A DNA stretch of 64,000 nucleotides, from the NCBI GenBank assembly GCA_900769645.1, contig CAAGHI010000077.1, positions 1 to 64,000 on the forward strand, written 5' to 3'. The DNA is from Candidatus Gastranaerophilales bacterium (GTDB lineage Bacteria > Cyanobacteriota > Vampirovibrionia > Gastranaerophilales > Gastranaerophilaceae). A program made the position numbers and the translations under genes. Positions 62,025-64,000 of this stretch are shown here, piece by piece (positions within the stretch are counted from its first letter, which is position 1; each line of letters begins with the position of its first letter). Below the pieces are notes generated by a model, which made no database searches, was not told the DNA's origin, and saw only the letters and a program-made list of their open reading frames with translations.

Positions 62025-63254
62025 TTACACATCTTTTTTTATAAATCCGGTCTGGATAATATCACGCCCAAAACGAGCTTCCAGTTTGTCAAAACACTTG
62101 GACAACTTTGCCTTTTTCTCATCAGCAGAAGTATCCGCAAACAATGACATTTGTGCCTCATTATTTTGAACAAAATTTTCCAAAACCACGCCAGTACTAC
62201 GATACAAAACATTTGGATTATACAACTTATCCAAAAGTTTGAACACAATATCCGAAATTTCCAGCTCGAAATCCGTTGCACCATTCAAAACTTTTTTCTC
62301 ACAAAAAACTTTAAAATCCTTCGTTCTCAAAAAAATACTGACCGATTTGCATTTTGCATTAATTTTTCTCAACTTCACACAAGCCCTGTGAATATGGTAG
62401 TTTAGCGAATTTTTCAGATATTCTTTGTCTGATGAAAACTTTGCAAGCGCACTTGTTTTTTGAATAGATTTTGGAAGCTTTTCCTCATTAGAAACAGGCG
62501 AAACCATCTCCCCCATAAGTTCATGTTTCATTTCAAGTCCACGAATTCCAATCTGTTTGTCGAGCCACAAATCGTCTTGGCAAATCAGTTCATAAGCCGT
62601 CAAAATCCCGTTCTTTCGCAACAATAACGAAAGATTTTTCCCAATTCCCCAAATCTCATCTATACTTGTTTTCTGAAGCAACGGGATAATTTTACGAGCG
62701 CCAATCAAAAACACGCCCTCGCCCAAAGTTTTTGCCTTGTCAGACGCTAATTTTGCAAGCGATTTTGATGAACTTACCCCAATAGAAACGGGAATATCAA
62801 CTTGTTTAAGCACCTCTTCCCTAATCATTTGTGCGATTTCAAGGTAATTTTTTTTATACATTCGCTCCATGCCGGTCAACTCAACAAAAGCCTCATCAAT
62901 TGAATAAATCTCAACATTAGGACTAAATGAGCGCAAAACGTCCATTACCTTTTTTGAAATTTCGCAATACAGGTCGTGGTTTGCGTTGATATAAGTTGCC
63001 TTTTTCATCTGTCCTTCGATTTGGAAATACGGCATACCCATACGAATACCAAGCTTTTTCGCCTCTTTAGAACGAGAAATCACACATTGTCCACGTCCAG
63101 ACATCACACAGACCGGTTTCCCCTTCAGTTCGGGCTTTACAGACTGTTCACAAGATACAAAAAACGAATCGCAATCAACCAAAGCTATAACATTTTTTCG
63201 TGCCATAGCAATATTATCGATTTCTTTTGATTTTTCGTCAAAAATTTTATCCAT
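62025..63254 (-). CDS. Y-family DNA polymerase (UmuC/DinB type)
   Basis: 409 residues. A translesion polymerase. Catalytic motifs: VIALVDCDSFFVSCEQSVKP (first Asp), GRGQCVISRSKEAKKLGIRMGMPYF, and EIYSIDEAFVELTGM (Asp-Glu pair). A helix-hairpin-helix region (IWGIGKNLSLLLRKNGILTA) and little-finger domain follow. QMSLF near the C-terminus is a beta-clamp-binding motif. The motifs lie between classical UmuC and DinB. The start is uncertain (ATG 63254, or the Met 16 codons on); neither has a good ribosome binding site. It follows the rqcH-like gene by 2 nt. Confidence 0.9.
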   Translation of the reverse strand: MDKIFDEKSKEIDNIAMARKNVIALVDCDSFFVSCEQSVKPELKGKPVCVMSGRGQCVISRSKEAKKLGIRMGMPYFQIEGQMKKATYINANHDLYCEISKKVMDVLRSFSPNVEIYSIDEAFVELTGMERMYKKNYLEIAQMIREEVLKQVDIPVSIGVSSSKSLAKLASDKAKTLGEGVFLIGARKIIPLLQKTSIDEIWGIGKNLSLLLRKNGILTAYELICQDDLWLDKQIGIRGLEMKHELMGEMVSPVSNEEKLPKSIQKTSALAKFSSDKEYLKNSLNYHIHRACVKLRKINAKCKSVSIFLRTKDFKVFCEKKVLNGATDFELEISDIVFKLLDKLYNPNVLYRSTGVVLENFVQNNEAQMSLFADTSADEKKAKLSKCFDKLEARFGRDIIQTGFIKKDV

Positions 63255-63256
63255 AA

Positions 63257-64000
63257 CTAATCTATTATAATTTCTTTTTCGTTTTTGTACGTTACATAGC
63301 CTAAATTAGCAGCCGGCGGCTTTTTCAAGAATTTTCTTTTTGTGTAAATCACTCCGACTTTCGAAGATTGAGAGCCTTTGGAATATTTTTTTGCAAGTTT
63401 TGCACATTCAAAAATCAGCTTGTCGGAAGGATTTTCGCACCTCAAAAGGATATGCGATCCAGCGCAATCCCTTGTGTGAAACCAAAAGTCTTCGTCTTTC
63501 GAAAGCTTTGACACAATATAATCATTTTGCCTGTTATTCCGCCCGACAAAAACCTTGCAACCCTCTATTTCAAGCTCCATAAGCGAATTTTTCTCAACTT
63601 TTTTAGGTTTTTCTTTTGGTGAAACTTCAACCTTAATTTCTTCCAAATCAGAAATCGAATCGGCAATATCAATAGAATACAAAATTTGCTCAGAATAATT
63701 TATGTTTTGTTCAAGCTCCAAAATAAGTTCAGAAAGCTTTATTGACGCAGTTTTTGCCTTGTTATAAAGCTTATAAAACCTGTTAGCGTTATCTTTCAAA
63801 GTTTTGGTTGAATCCAATTCTATTTTAATCTGCTTATTATTTTCATAATCAAAAACTTCCGCAACCTTTGAATAATCTGACAGTGCATACAAATTCGCCA
63901 TAATCAAATCGCCGTAAAGTCTGTATTTATTCATTTTTTCATCAGTCGTAAGCTGTTTTGACATTTTGGCAAGAGAATTTTTGTCCTTTTTCAATTTTGT
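63257..64000 (-). CDS. RqcH/NFACT-family protein, C-terminal part
   Basis: At least 247 residues, cut by the window end. A helical coiled region (LYNKAKTASIKLSELILELEQNI) leads to the NFACT-R RNA-binding domain: CKVFVGRNNRQNDYIVSKLS, DFWFHTRDCAGSHILLRCEN and GSQSSKVGVIYTKRKFLKKP. RqcH binds stalled 50S-peptidyl-tRNA complexes and directs C-terminal alanine tailing; older names are fibronectin-binding protein A/FbpA. The N-terminal domain lies outside the window. Confidence 0.92.
   Translation of the reverse strand, partial: TKLKKDKNSLAKMSKQLTTDEKMNKYRLYGDLIMANLYALSDYSKVAEVFDYENNKQIKIELDSTKTLKDNANRFYKLYNKAKTASIKLSELILELEQNINYSEQILYSIDIADSISDLEEIKVEVSPKEKPKKVEKNSLMELEIEGCKVFVGRNNRQNDYIVSKLSKDEDFWFHTRDCAGSHILLRCENPSDKLIFECAKLAKKYSKGSQSSKVGVIYTKRKFLKKPPAANLGYVTYKNEKEIIID

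Noticed and set aside
1..64000. CRISPR arrays, rRNA genes, complete insertion sequences or prophage
   Set aside because: No regularly spaced repeats, rRNA segments, transposase or integrase genes were seen; repeats here are short and dispersed.

Overview
The window is an AT-rich bacterial chromosome segment that most resembles Candidatus Gastranaerophilales/Vampirovibrionia (the non-photosynthetic, mostly gut-dwelling sister group of Cyanobacteria). This rests on a Ycf45-type R3H ATPase, an AMIN-like envelope protein and a TPM/Psb32-like protein (cyanobacterial affinities), many prepilins of the form AFTLAEVLITLGIIGVVAA, a flagellar/type III export cluster, and lineage-type hypothetical proteins with short FTG/FKG tags. 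No species-level call is possible from sequence alone.

Layout. 0.4-8.6 kb: aroQ, a TolC-like protein with a His-rich tail next to a putative metal permease, a zincin-like membrane protein, a YqeG phosphatase and a U32 peptidase-family protein. 8.7-15 kb (minus strand): fliE, fliF, a very divergent FliG-like gene, fliH, flhA and yidD. 15.5-18 kb: recF and pilT. 18-25.4 kb: a repeat-rich stretch, two prepilins, a solute-binding lipoprotein, an AMIN-like protein and era. 25.4-37 kb: ppdK, small membrane proteins, ycf45, a short NeuB plus NeuA-HAD fusion, and a histidine kinase. 37-46 kb: mazG, hypotheticals, a filamentous-haemagglutinin-like exoprotein, rnpA-rpmH, proC and a GlcF-like Fe-S protein. 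46-54 kb: tRNA-Cys, a TPM protein, a possible structured RNA, tRNA-Val, gcvT-gcvH-gcvPA, prepilins and a J-protein. 55-61 kb: infA-rpmJ-rpsM-rpsK-rpsD-rpoA-rplQ-truA-rplM-rpsI. The window ends with another prepilin, a Y-family polymerase and the C-terminal part of an RqcH/NFACT protein.

The outstanding observation is a dispersed prepilin family. Five of the six prepilin genes begin with a strong ribosome binding site, an ATG and about nine codons, followed by an exactly ten-base G or C tract. In all five, that start is out of frame with the prepilin by the same amount, and one extra base (11) would open the whole frame. At three loci the prepilin has no other credible start. This fits a multi-locus slipped-strand phase-variation (or programmed slippage) system controlling pseudopilins, with pilT and the TFP/T2SS machinery as likely partners. 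The stretch between tract and pilin signal is made of the same short repeats that litter the intergenic regions.

Other themes are several genes with a -10 box exactly 6 nt before an SD-less ATG (likely leaderless mRNAs), abundant dispersed palindromes, a relic of the era 3' end with only synonymous differences, and an A8 frameshift in a small membrane protein gene.
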